A stretch of DNA of 64,000 bases from Paenibacillus faecis (GTDB lineage Bacteria; Bacillota; Bacilli; Paenibacillales; Paenibacillaceae): positions 496,001 to 560,000 of the forward strand of contig NZ_VSDO01000003.1 of NCBI RefSeq assembly GCF_008084145.1. The letters run 5' to 3'. The notes beneath the pieces are model-generated. The model had not been told where the DNA came from. It saw only the letters and a list, made by a program, of their open reading frames with translations, and did not search any database. Made by a program: the position numbers and the translations under genes. Below are positions 28,086 through 37,027 of the stretch, piece after piece. Position 1 is the stretch's first letter. The number at the start of each line of letters is the position of its first letter.

Positions 28086-28633
28086 AGGGCTTGCGGATCA
28101 TATTCGCTTAATTTCCCCTCATAGATCAATTGAAGGGAATCGCTCTGCCGGAAATCATCCGGTGTTACCAGGGCGGGCAGCTTATTCCAGAGCTTGATCC
28201 CCGACCGTTCCAAAATTTCCGCGACAAACTGCGAGCAAAAATAAGAATTGCTGAATTCGACGGGCTCTTGAAGCGCAATGCCGATGACTCCGAGAATATT
28301 GTATAAATACTTTTGCCGCTTCCGGATGAAAAGTTGCAGCACCCGCTTCATTTTCTCGACTTCCCGGTCCGATACTTTAAGCTCATAGATGACACAGGTC
28401 GTGTTCGGATATTTGCTGAAGGTGCCCGTTCTGATATCTTCTTTGACGAACCCGCCGTTCAGCGGATTGTTCGGGTTCTTTCTCCCGAAACTGTAAAGCT
28501 CCGACAGTTCCCGGTTAAAGGAAATCGACGCATGATTATAGGGTGCCCGGGTGTAGCCTTTGATCATCTTGGTGAACAGCGTCCCCGTATTCGTGAGCAA
28601 AATGTAAACCGACCGATTCCGTTCCTCTGCCAT
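28082..28633 (-). CDS. YiiX/NlpC-P60-like permuted papain-fold hydrolase
   Basis: The 183-residue protein shows the permuted papain fold: YTRAPYNHASISFN gives the His, and YFCSQFVAEIL near residue 145 gives the Cys, with ALVTPDDFRQS after it. No signal peptide is seen, so it acts in the cytoplasm. Relatives (YiiX-like) hydrolyse amide or lipid bonds; the substrate is unknown. Length is normal. Confidence 0.8.
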   Translation of the reverse strand: MAEERNRSVYILLTNTGTLFTKMIKGYTRAPYNHASISFNRELSELYSFGRKNPNNPLNGGFVKEDIRTGTFSKYPNTTCVIYELKVSDREVEKMKRVLQLFIRKRQKYLYNILGVIGIALQEPVEFSNSYFCSQFVAEILERSGIKLWNKLPALVTPDDFRQSDSLQLIYEGKLSEYDPQAL

Positions 28634-28736
28634 TTACGAAATTTCCCCTTATCAAGTTTGAACTATTCCTTCATAATAACATAGGATCCCTCATAAGGAA
28701 TCCCGAGCCCCCACAGGGCAAGGAGGAATGGATTTG

Positions 28737-29654
28737 ATGAACAGCTCGCTGATTACGCTAATAGTGATTTTTACGGTATTAACCGCCATACATGTCATTT
28801 ACTACGTGCAGTCCAAGCGCCGCCCGGGGCAGGCGGATTATGAGGCCATCGGCCTCCGCCTCCGGGACTGGTGGGGCATATTCCTGGTGCTGTGCCTGGC
28901 CACCCAGTTCAATGCGGTCGTTTCGCTGCTGTCGCTGATGGTGCTGGCCTTTTTTGCGCTAAAAGAATACTTCTCCATGATCCGGTCCAGAAAAGCCGAC
29001 CGCCGGATTTTTCTGTGGGCGTATCTGTCGATTCCGGTGCAATTCTACTGGATCTTCATCGGTTGGTACGGAATGTTTATCGTGTTTATACCGGTATACG
29101 TCTTCCTCTTCCTTCCGCTCCCGCGCCTGATCAACAAGGGGACCGTCGGTTTCGTGCGCAGCGTCAGCCGCGTGCAATGGGGCCTCATGCTGATGGTGTT
29201 CGGCCTCAGCCACCTGGCCTACTTCCGGTACGCCACACCCGAGTATGGAGCGGGTTTGGTACTGTTCCTTGTCGTTTTGACCCAACTCAACGATATTATT
29301 CATTACCTGGCCTCCATGTATTTCGGCAAAAGAAAGGTCGTCCCGACCGCGAACCCCAATCTGACCTGGGAGGGCTTCGCCTGCGCGTTTGTCGTCACCA
29401 CTGCGGTTTCCTTTTTGATCCACCCTTACCTGACGCCGTTGACTTTGAAGACCAGTCTCTTTTTCGGGATGCTGATTAGTCTGAGCGGCTTCTTCGGCAG
29501 CCTGACCATCTCCGTGCTCAAACGGGATCTGCTGATCGGCGACGACGATAAATCCCATGCTCTTAGAAAAAGCTACCTCAGCCTGGTAGACAGCCTCACC
29601 TACACCTCGCCGGTATTTCTGCATGTGATGCGGTACTTTTTCGAGTTTATGTAA
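28737..29654 (+). CDS. CdsA-family phosphatidate cytidylyltransferase-like protein
   Basis: AAGGAGG at 28720-28726 is one base before an ATG at 28728 but ten before the in-frame ATG at 28737, so the latter is chosen (306 residues). Eight or so hydrophobic segments lie along the chain. The C-terminal signature SVLKRDLLIGDDDKSH...LSLVDSLTYTSPVF is a degenerate CdsA motif (canonical SxxKRxxxxKDxGxxxPGHGGxxDR), with Asp replacing the Lys-Asp pair and no HGG. It probably belongs to a divergent CdsA branch; whether it makes CDP-diacylglycerol is unclear. Confidence 0.8.
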   Translation: MNSSLITLIVIFTVLTAIHVIYYVQSKRRPGQADYEAIGLRLRDWWGIFLVLCLATQFNAVVSLLSLMVLAFFALKEYFSMIRSRKADRRIFLWAYLSIPVQFYWIFIGWYGMFIVFIPVYVFLFLPLPRLINKGTVGFVRSVSRVQWGLMLMVFGLSHLAYFRYATPEYGAGLVLFLVVLTQLNDIIHYLASMYFGKRKVVPTANPNLTWEGFACAFVVTTAVSFLIHPYLTPLTLKTSLFFGMLISLSGFFGSLTISVLKRDLLIGDDDKSHALRKSYLSLVDSLTYTSPVFLHVMRYFFEFM

Positions 29655-29796
29655 ATTGGGGTGTAATTGGGATAACTTGATGTTGAGCGGCCAAAACGGA
29701 GTAGAATCGTCGTCCCCTCTTTATGCTAGATAATATAACATTAATTTGCAGTAACATCGACTGAACAAACCCGTTTCGATATAATTCAAAATTTAT

Positions 29797-29837
29797 ATGT
29801 CATAATTATTGACATTTAATCCGTTTGAACTTATATT
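29797..29837 (+). promoter_or_regulatory. narK promoter overlapped by a palindromic operator
   Basis: TTGACA (29809-29814), a 17-bp spacer and TATATT (29832-29837) form a strong sigma-A promoter. The palindrome ATGTCATAATTATTGACAT (29797-29815, TGTCA-N7-TGACA) covers the -35. It is not a clean Fnr, Rex or ResD box; an unknown repressor is likely. Confidence 0.65.
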
Positions 29838-29852
29838 GACCTTATCAGACTT

Positions 29853-30018
29853 CCAGGTCTACCCGCCACAGTGACTGTGCTTGGGTAGACCCCCTTCATC
29901 CTTACAATTAAATATGCAAAGTCAGTCACAATGGCGTGGCTGCACATGGCAATGGGGCCGATAAACGATATTCGCATCTTTCTGAAGATGCGGGTTTCGG
30001 GTGTCGGTCCCTTTTTGC
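29853..30018 (+). ncRNA. Structured leader of narK (candidate attenuator)
   Basis: From a start near 29844 the transcript has about 290 untranslated bases. Hairpin 1 (about 29855-29890) pairs GGTCTACCC with GGGTAGACC and an inner CACAG with CTGTG. Hairpin 2 pairs about ten bases GGGGCCGATA with TGTCGGTCCC around an inner CGCATCTT/GAAGATGCG stem and ends in TTTTT near 30010. That is a terminator before narK. No known riboswitch class was matched, including Moco and guanidine types. Confidence 0.55.
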
Positions 30019-30133
30019 CTTTGAATACCTGGTCCGAGGAGGAGATGTGAATTAACTTGACAATTTGAGTAAAAACATACCAAGTCACATGTATCGTATC
30101 GGTTTCCAAGCTCGATAAAGGAGGATATTCGCC

Positions 30134-31366
30134 ATGGATGCAAAAAGCTTTCGCAAGGCCGGGCATTTCCCGAGTTTACTTTCTTCATTTTTGTACTTTG
30201 ATGTCAGCTTCATGATTTGGGTGCTGTGCGGCGCGCTGGCGCTTTTCATCACCAAAGATTTTGGCCTATCGGATACGCAAAAGGCGGCGATGGTCGCCAT
30301 CCCCATCCTGGGCGGCTCGATCTTCCGCATTCCAATGGGCATCCTGGCGGACCGCATCGGCAGCAAAAAGGCCGGCCTGATCGGCATGTCCCTGACCCTG
30401 ATTCCCCTGGTCTGGGGCTGGCTCGGCGGCGGCAGCCTGCTGGAGATGCAGATGATCGGCTTTCTGCTCGGCTTCGCCGGAGCCAGCTTCGCCGTATCGC
30501 TGTCCTTGGCCAGCCGCTGGTATCCGCCGCAATACCAGGGGCTCGCGATGGGCATCGCGGGCGCCGGTAACAGCGGCACGGCGCTCGCGACCTTTTTCGG
30601 GCCGCAGATCGCCGAGGCTTACGGCTGGCACAGCGTATTCGGCTTCGCGTTGATCCCGCTGGTGGCCGTGATGATCGCCTACACCCTTATGGCGAAAGAC
30701 GCGCCGGGCCGCCCGGCCCCCAAGCCGCTCAAGAGTTATCTCGGCGTCTTTAAATATCCCGACACCTGGTGGTTCTCGATCTTCTACGCGATTACCTTCG
30801 GCGGGTTCGTCGGCTTCGCCAATTACGCGAGCATTTTCTTTTACGACGTTTATGGCGACAACGTCCATTCCGGCGGCCTGACCAAAATCCAGGTCGGCTA
30901 CCTCGTTACCATCACCGTGATCGCCGGCAGCTTCTTCCGGCCCTTGGGCGGATGGATCGCCGACAAAATCGGCGGCATGCGGCTTCTGCTCGTACTCTAC
31001 AGCGTCATTGCCGCCAGCGCCTTTGCCATCGCCACCATGCCGGATTCTTTTGTGGTCATGCTGATCTACACCAGCATTATGATGGCCTGCCTCGGCATGG
31101 GGAACGGCTCGGTATTTCAGATTATTCCGCAGCGGTTCTCCGGCGAAATCGGGGTGATCACCGGCATCGTCGGCGCCGCCGGGGGACTGGGCGGCTATCT
31201 GCTCCCGACGTACGTCCTCGGTCCGCTGAAGCAGTCGACGGGCTCCCAGGTAGCCGGGTTTTTGGTCGTCGGCTCGATCGTGCTGCTCACGACGCTCGTT
31301 TTTTACGCGGTAACCCGGTCCTGGAAAAAGACCTGGGCCAAGACGGAGTCCGGCGTCCAGTTCTAG
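30134..31366 (+). CDS. narK: Nitrate/nitrite MFS transporter (NarK/NasA type)
   Basis: The 410-residue protein has twelve hydrophobic segments and the NarK family features: SFMIWVLCGALALFI, the MFS signature GILADRIGSKKAGL, and nitrate signature stretches GFAGASFAVSLSLASRWYPPQYQGLAMGIAGAGNSG (abridged: AGASFAVSLSLASRWYPP) and GNGSVFQIIPQRFSGEIGVI. The SD AAAGGAGG lies nine bases before the ATG. It lies before the assimilatory nitrate reductase fusion and should supply its substrate. The promoter and long leader upstream suggest regulated expression. Confidence 0.93.
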   Translation: MDAKSFRKAGHFPSLLSSFLYFDVSFMIWVLCGALALFITKDFGLSDTQKAAMVAIPILGGSIFRIPMGILADRIGSKKAGLIGMSLTLIPLVWGWLGGGSLLEMQMIGFLLGFAGASFAVSLSLASRWYPPQYQGLAMGIAGAGNSGTALATFFGPQIAEAYGWHSVFGFALIPLVAVMIAYTLMAKDAPGRPAPKPLKSYLGVFKYPDTWWFSIFYAITFGGFVGFANYASIFFYDVYGDNVHSGGLTKIQVGYLVTITVIAGSFFRPLGGWIADKIGGMRLLLVLYSVIAASAFAIATMPDSFVVMLIYTSIMMACLGMGNGSVFQIIPQRFSGEIGVITGIVGAAGGLGGYLLPTYVLGPLKQSTGSQVAGFLVVGSIVLLTTLVFYAVTRSWKKTWAKTESGVQF

Positions 31367-31441
31367 GCTTGCCAGGCGGGCACAGAAGTCATTCCAAGTC
31401 AAGGCCGGCGTCCTGCAATTTCCTTTCCGCCGCCCGCTGAA

Positions 31442-31640
31442 CATAGTCGCCTTTTGGGCCGTTATTTCGGCCCGATTTGGCCCAACGGGGATAATAGCGG
31501 TCAAAAAAGGCCCTATTTCCCTGTTGCGGGCACCGAAATTAGGGTTTGGGCCGTTTTTTCCAAAAATAAAGCCTCAAACAGCCGCTATTTCGCCTCACCA
31601 AGCCAAATTCGACAAAATAGCGGCGTAAAAGGCCCTTATC
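31442..31640. repeat. Four-unit palindrome array, family C
   Basis: Units with centres at 31454, 31505, 31577 and 31628 (51, 72 and 51). Unit 2 reads AATAGCGGTC...GGCCCTATT and unit 3 AATAAAGCCT...GCCGCTATT. It fills the 350-bp gap between narK and the nitrate reductase fusion, so the two are probably separate transcripts or coupled through this structure. Confidence 0.9.
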
Positions 31641-31719
31641 CCCCGTCCGAAAAGCTTATCTGCCGGGGCACAAGTCGCTTATCTCAATCCAACCCACGAT
31701 CCACGGGAGGTGAAATCGG

Positions 31720-34700
31720 ATGAACGTGAAGCAAGTCAAAAGCGTGTGCCCCTACTGCGGGGTCGGATGCGGCATGGTGCTGGAAGTATCCGGCGGCCGT
31801 GTCGTCAAAGTCACCGGCGACCGGGAGCATCCCGCCAACTTCGGCCGACTCTGCACCAAAGGCGCCACCTCCGCGGGGGCGCTGACGGAATCCGGCCGGA
31901 TGGAGCGGGCCTACCTGCGCCCTTCCCGGGACGCCGCCCCCGTAAAGACGGGGATGGATGCGGCCATCCGCGAGACCGCCCGGCGGCTCCGCGGCCTGCT
32001 GGAACGGCACGGCCCCGATGCCCTCTCCTTCTACGTGTCGGGGCAAATGTCGCTGGAGGCACAGTATTTGATCAACAAACTGGCCAAAGGCTTCGTCCGG
32101 ACCCGGCACATCGAATCGAACTCCCGCCTTTGCATGGCGAGCGCGGGGAGCGGCTACAAGCTCTCGCTGGGGGCGGACGGACCGCCGGGATCTTACCAAG
32201 ATATCGATCAGGCGGATCTGTTCTTCGTCATCGGGGCCAATATGGCCGACTGCCACCCGATCCTGTTCCTGCGCCTGATAGACCGGGTCAAAGCGGGCGC
32301 CCGTTTGATCGTCGTCGATCCCCGGCGGACGGCGACCGCGGACAAGGCGCAGCTTTATTTGCCGATTCGCCCCGGGACCGACCTGGCTCTGCTGAACGGG
32401 TTGCTGCATCTGCTCGTCAGAAACGGTCACACGGACCCGGACTTTATATCCAGGTATACGACCGGTTTTGAGCAGATCCCGGAATTCCTGGAGGATTATT
32501 CGCCCGCCAGGGTGGCGGAAATCACGGGCATTCCCGAAGCGGATATCCGCACCGCGGCGGACTGGATCGGCGAATCGCGCGAGTGGATGACCTGCTGGAC
32601 CATGGGCCTCAACCAAAGCACGCACGGCACCTGGCATACGAACGCGATCTGCAATCTGCATCTCGCTACCGGCGCCATCTGCCGACCGGGAGGCGGCCCC
32701 TTCTCCCTCACCGGCCAGCCCAATGCCATGGGCGGCCGGGAGATGGGCTATATGGGGCCGGGATTGCCCGGCCAACGTTCCTTGCTGGACGAGGCGGACC
32801 GCCGGTTTATGGAGGATCTGTGGAAGATCCCTCCCGGAACGCTTCGCACCGAAGCCGGCGGCGGCACGGTGTCCATGTTCGAAAGCATGGCATCGGGCGA
32901 GATCAAAGCCTGCTGGATCATTTGCACCAATCCGGTCGCCTCCGTCCCCAACCGCAAAATCGTAATCGCCGGCCTTGAAGCGGCCGAACTGGTCATTGCG
33001 CAGGACGCTTTTTGGGAGACCGAAACCAACCGGTACGCGGACATCCTGCTGCCCGGGGCGCTGTGGGCCGAAGGCGAAGGGGTGATGGTCAACTCCGAGC
33101 GGAATCTGACCTTGATGCAAAAGGCGGTCGACCCGCCCGGAGAAGCTCTCCCGGACTGGCAAATCATCGCCAGGGTCGCTTGCGAGATGGGTTACGCCGA
33201 CGCCTTCACCTACGCCTCCTCGGAGGAGGTATACCGGGAAATCCAGCGGGCGTGGAACCCGAAAACGGGCTACGACCTGCGGGGGGCCACCTACGATCGG
33301 CTGCGGGAAGCGCCCGTGCAGTGGCCAAGCGCGCCGGGCGAGGACAGCCGCCGGAGCCCGATCCGCTACCTGAACGGGCGGACGGAATTGGGGGCGGCTG
33401 GGTCGGCGGGGACAGCCAAGTCGGCTGACGGCCCCGGCCCGCATCAGCGCCAGTCCCCCGGCGAACCGCGGATCCTTTTTCCCACCGCGGATGGAAAGGC
33501 CGTGTTTTGGGCGCGGCCCTATCTGCCCCCAGCGGAACTTCCCGATGAGGAATACCCGTATGTGCTGAATTCGGGCCGGGTGCAGCATCAATGGCACACG
33601 TTGACCAAGACGGGGAAAATCCCCAAGCTGGTGAAGCTGAACCCCGGGCCGTTCCTTGAGGTTCACCCCGCCGACGCGGCGCGGCTGGACATCCGGGATG
33701 GGGACCGGGTGAACCTGAGATCCCGGCGGGGACACGCGGTCCTGCCTGCCGTCGTGACCGACCGGGTGCGTGAGGGAACCTGCTTCGCCCCGTTTCACTG
33801 GAACGACCTGTTCGGCCCCGATCTTGCCGTTAACGAGCTCACCATCGATGCGGTGGATCCCCTCTCCCTGCAGCCCGAGCTGAAATACTGCGCCGTCGCG
33901 CTGGAGAAGGCTGCCGAATCATGCCAGGCAGTTAAGGCGGCGCCTGCAAATCATCAACCCTATCGGAAGGAGGCCGAGCCGATGACACAGCAATTGCAAC
34001 CGGAGCAGTTGAATACGCTCACCCAGGTGCTGGGCCTGTCCCAGCCAATGACCTCGCTGACGCTCGACCCGTACGAGCAGGCTTATTTGGCCGGCTTTCT
34101 GACCAGCCTGCGGAGCGAGGAGCCCCGGGCGGGGACCGCCGTACCCGTGCTCCCGCCAACCGCGCCGCTTCCGCCGGCCAAGCGTTACTGGGTCGACGGG
34201 CTGCTGGCGGGCATGTTCTCCCGCGCGTCTCTGCCTGCACCCGCGCCGGAGGCGGGTGTGCAGGCGGGGACGGCGACGACAGGGGCGACGACGACAGGGG
34301 CGGAGACGACGGCGGCAATGGCGACGGTCCAACTCCCGCCCGTCACCATACTCTGGGCGTCCCAGACCGGGAACGCGGAGAGCGCCGCCCTGCGCTGCGC
34401 CCAGCGGCTAAAAAAGGCCGGCCATCCCGTCAGGCTCGCCGGCATGGACGAGTATCCGGCGGCCGAATTAACCGGCGAACGGTTTGTCCTGTTCATTGCC
34501 AGCACGTTTGGGGATGGGGAGCCGCCGGACAATGGGGAGGGCTTTTTTCGCGCCTTGAAGAGCGAGAGCGCCCCCACCCTGCCTGATCTGCAGTACGCCG
34601 TGCTCGCGTTCGGGGATTCCAGCTTTGCGCGGTTCTGCGGCTTTGGGCAGTTCCTGGACGACCGCCTGGCGCAATTGGGGGGCCGACGGCTGCTCGGCTG

Positions 34701-36117
34701 TACGCGCTGCGACACCGATTACCATGAACAGGTCGAGGCCTGGGCCGATGCGGTCGCGGAACGGTTAAGCCATGAAGGCGGGACTCTTGGCCATGCCGCA
34801 GCCTCGGACGCTCATGTCTCAGCAGAGGTATCCGCCCCTGCTGAGGCTCCTGTCGGGGCTCCTGGCGAAGCTTCTGCCGCCGCGCCTACCATCGCCCCTC
34901 CCGCTTCCCCTGCCGTCGCCTCCCCCGCCCGATCCGGCCTCGGCCCCGCGGCGGCCACGGCCGTCGCTCCCCGACCGGAGGGGCGGGAGGCGGGCAAATC
35001 CGGGCGGGATCGGCCGGTGCCTGCGCGGCTTCTTTTTAACCGGCTCCTGAACCGGCCCGGCTCCGAAAAAGAAACCCGCCACTACGCCTTCGATCTCCGC
35101 GGTACCGGGCTGGCGTACGAGGCCGGCGACGCGCTGGGCGTTTGGCCCGCCAATGACCCCGAGCTGGTCGAACGGCTCCTCGGTACATTGAAGCTCGATC
35201 CTTTGGCCCCGGTGCACGTCAAGGGTCAAGGCACGCTCCCGCTAGCCGAGGCATTGCGGCGCCACTATGAGATTGCCCGGATCCACAAGGAAATGATCCG
35301 GTTTATTCAGGAGCGCACACGGGCTGAAGTCTTGCGGGATCTGCTGCAAGAGAGCCGCCGGGAGGAATTCCAGGCCTGGCAGTGGGGCCGCCGGTTAATC
35401 GATGTGCTGGAGGAGTTCCCCGTCTCTCTTACCCCGGCGGAGCTAGCCGGACTGCTCAAGCCTTTGCAGCCCCGGCTTTATTCCATCGCCTCCAGCCCGA
35501 AGCCGCATCCGGAAGAGGTGCATATTACGGTCTCCACACTGCGGTATGAGCATCGGGGGCAGGTTCGCAAAGGGGTCTGCTCCACCTTTTTGGCCGACCT
35601 CGTTAAGCCCGGCATGGATATCCCGGTTTTTATCCACAAAAACCGCCACTTTCATCTCCCGGAGGACCCCCGTACCCCGATGATCATGGTCGGCTCGGGT
35701 ACCGGTATCGCGCCTTTCCGCGGCTTCCTGCAGGAAAGGCGGGCGGCCGGAGCACCGGGCCGGAACTGGCTGATCTTCGGAGAACAGCGGGAGGCGTGCG
35801 ATTTCTACTTCCGGGAGGAGCTTGAAGCTTTTAAGCAAGACGGGTTGCTGCAGCGCCTCGATACGGCGTTTTCCCGCGATCAGGCCGACAAAATCTATGT
35901 CCAGCACCGCCTGCTTGAGCAAGGCGCCGAGCTCTGGGGCTGGCTGCAGGAAGGCGCCCGCTTCTATGTCTGCGGAGACGCCGGCAGCATGGCCAAGGAG
36001 GTCGATGCCGCCCTCCGGACCGTGATCCGGGTCCATGGCGGACTGGATGACGCCGCCGCGGACGCCTATATAACGGATATGAGACGAAACAAACGCTATG
36101 CCAAAGATGTGTACTGA
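31720..36117 (+). CDS. Assimilatory nitrate reductase fused to CysJ-like flavoprotein reductase
   Basis: The 1,465-residue protein joins a molybdopterin nitrate reductase (residues 1 to about 745) to a flavodoxin-FAD-NADPH reductase. The N-terminus holds a [4Fe-4S] motif (C10, C13, C17, C45). The flavodoxin begins near residue 874 (ILWASQTGNAES), FAD binding is at RLYSIASSPKPHPEEVHIT, NADPH at GSGTGIAPFRGFLQER, and it ends in the CysJ-like KRYAKDVY. NADPH electrons would pass within one chain to the Mo site, reducing nitrate to nitrite in the cytoplasm. At the junction GGAAGGAGG stands eight bases before an in-frame ATG at 33982 (M755, MTQQLQPEQLN), so the reductase part may also be made alone. 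This fusion is known in Bacillota. Confidence 0.95.
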   Translation: MNVKQVKSVCPYCGVGCGMVLEVSGGRVVKVTGDREHPANFGRLCTKGATSAGALTESGRMERAYLRPSRDAAPVKTGMDAAIRETARRLRGLLERHGPDALSFYVSGQMSLEAQYLINKLAKGFVRTRHIESNSRLCMASAGSGYKLSLGADGPPGSYQDIDQADLFFVIGANMADCHPILFLRLIDRVKAGARLIVVDPRRTATADKAQLYLPIRPGTDLALLNGLLHLLVRNGHTDPDFISRYTTGFEQIPEFLEDYSPARVAEITGIPEADIRTAADWIGESREWMTCWTMGLNQSTHGTWHTNAICNLHLATGAICRPGGGPFSLTGQPNAMGGREMGYMGPGLPGQRSLLDEADRRFMEDLWKIPPGTLRTEAGGGTVSMFESMASGEIKACWIICTNPVASVPNRKIVIAGLEAAELVIAQDAFWETETNRYADILLPGALWAEGEGVMVNSERNLTLMQKAVDPPGEALPDWQIIARVACEMGYADAFTYASSEEVYREIQRAWNPKTGYDLRGATYDRLREAPVQWPSAPGEDSRRSPIRYLNGRTELGAAGSAGTAKSADGPGPHQRQSPGEPRILFPTADGKAVFWARPYLPPAELPDEEYPYVLNSGRVQHQWHTLTKTGKIPKLVKLNPGPFLEVHPADAARLDIRDGDRVNLRSRRGHAVLPAVVTDRVREGTCFAPFHWNDLFGPDLAVNELTIDAVDPLSLQPELKYCAVALEKAAESCQAVKAAPANHQPYRKEAEPMTQQLQPEQLNTLTQVLGLSQPMTSLTLDPYEQAYLAGFLTSLRSEEPRAGTAVPVLPPTAPLPPAKRYWVDGLLAGMFSRASLPAPAPEAGVQAGTATTGATTTGAETTAAMATVQLPPVTILWASQTGNAESAALRCAQRLKKAGHPVRLAGMDEYPAAELTGERFVLFIASTFGDGEPPDNGEGFFRALKSESAPTLPDLQYAVLAFGDSSFARFCGFGQFLDDRLAQLGGRRLLGCTRCDTDYHEQVEAWADAVAERLSHEGGTLGHAAASDAHVSAEVSAPAEAPVGAPGEASAAAPTIAPPASPAVASPARSGLGPAAATAVAPRPEGREAGKSGRDRPVPARLLFNRLLNRPGSEKETRHYAFDLRGTGLAYEAGDALGVWPANDPELVERLLGTLKLDPLAPVHVKGQGTLPLAEALRRHYEIARIHKEMIRFIQERTRAEVLRDLLQESRREEFQAWQWGRRLIDVLEEFPVSLTPAELAGLLKPLQPRLYSIASSPKPHPEEVHITVSTLRYEHRGQVRKGVCSTFLADLVKPGMDIPVFIHKNRHFHLPEDPRTPMIMVGSGTGIAPFRGFLQERRAAGAPGRNWLIFGEQREACDFYFREELEAFKQDGLLQRLDTAFSRDQADKIYVQHRLLEQGAELWGWLQEGARFYVCGDAGSMAKEVDAALRTVIRVHGGLDDAAADAYITDMRRNKRYAKDVY

Positions 36118-36126
36118 ATCTTTCCC

Positions 36127-36154
36127 GGACCGTTCCCGCGAACGGTCCTTTTTT
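36127..36154 (+). terminator. Rho-independent terminator after the nitrate reductase fusion
   Basis: GGACCGTT / AACGGTCC stem around a 6-base loop, followed by TTTTTT, 10 bp after the stop. Confidence 0.9.
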
Positions 36155-36244
36155 CCGGCTTATCCTCATCCGGGAGAAATTGACTCCCCTGGAGCGAAAT
36201 GAGAATAGGAGATACACGAGAATACGTCGGAAAGGCGGATATCC

Positions 36245-36554
36245 ATGATTCAATCGAGGATCCTGAGCGAAGGGATAGTTCTTCAGCGGGGCGCCAAAGT
36301 TAACATCTGGGGAAAAATGGACCATCCGCAAACGGTGCCCGGTTCCTGGGCGGAGCTCGGCCACGAATCGATGCGGGGCCGATGGCGTTTATGTCCCGGC
36401 GCAGGCGGAGATATCCGCCAGCACCGTTGTAGTGAGGCACGAGGCGATTCCGGTGCCGGTTCATGCCCGGTACGCCTGGTGCAATAATCCGGCGGACGCC
36501 AATTTGGTGAACCGGGAAGGGCTCCCGGCCTCCCACTTCACCACGGAGGAATAA
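36245..36554 (+). pseudogene. Remnant of a sialate O-acetylesterase-like gene
   Basis: The first ~33 codons read IQSRILSEGIVLQRGAKVNIWG, the start of the esterase family (SRxFSDGMVLQR). After a frame change near 36380 the sequence reads DGVYVPAQAEISAS and then VHARYAWCNNPADANLVNRE and GLPASHFTTEE before a TAA, the C-terminus of the same family (RYAWADNPxxNLYNxEGLPASPF). More than 400 central residues are missing, so this is a gene collapsed by internal deletion. It has an SD (GGAAAGGCGG) and may still be transcribed. Confidence 0.8.
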
Positions 36555-36696
36555 GCCAATTCCGACGAAGGCAGAACCACCCGACTTCACAAATAAAGCC
36601 GGGGCTCCTCCAATTTCGGGAAGGGGGCTCAAAAGAAAGGCTCCTTTTTCGACGGGCTCGATTCGGGCGGCCCGCAATTCCTTGGCCGTCCGCTGC

Positions 36697-36895
36697 ATTA
36701 GCGGCATTTTGGGCCGTTATTCCGGCCCGATTTGCGTTTTAGTGAAAATTAGCGGCTAAAAAAGGCCTTATTTCACTGGTTCGGGTCCAAAAATCAGGTT
36801 TCGGCCCACTTCTCCCTAAAATAAGGCCCCAAATGACCGCTATTTCTCACCGAAGGGACGAATTCGACAAAATAGCGCCGTAAAAGGCCCTTATT
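36697..36895. repeat. Four-unit palindrome array, family C
   Basis: 25-bp units have centres at 36709, 36760, 36832 and 36883 (51, 72 and 51). Unit 2 reads ATTAGCGGCT...GGCCTTATT and unit 3 AATAAGGCCC...CCGCTATT. An extra hairpin (GGGTCC...GGCCC) lies between units 2 and 3. Open frames here are translations of the repeat. Confidence 0.9.
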
Positions 36896-36968
36896 CACCC
36901 GCCCGCTGCTTATTAAAGAGAGGACGGGCACGAGGCCACGAAAGCCGATTGATCCAAATGCAGCCGAC

Positions 36969-36999
36969 AAAAACCACTTCCGAAAGAAGAAGTGGTTTT
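36969..36999 (-). terminator. Bidirectional terminator after the pyridoxamine-oxidase-like gene
   Basis: AAAACCACTTC / GAAGTGGTTTT, an 11-bp stem with A/T runs on both sides; it lies 28 bp past the stop of the minus-strand gene. Confidence 0.85.
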
Positions 37000-37027
37000 C
37001 CCGGTCCGGCTCATTCATAATTTGGAT

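Noticed and set aside
31684..33798. Long minus-strand open frame opposite the nitrate reductase fusion
   Set aside because: It is the antisense shadow of a clearly coding plus-strand gene with full domain matches; GC-rich sequence opens the opposite frame.
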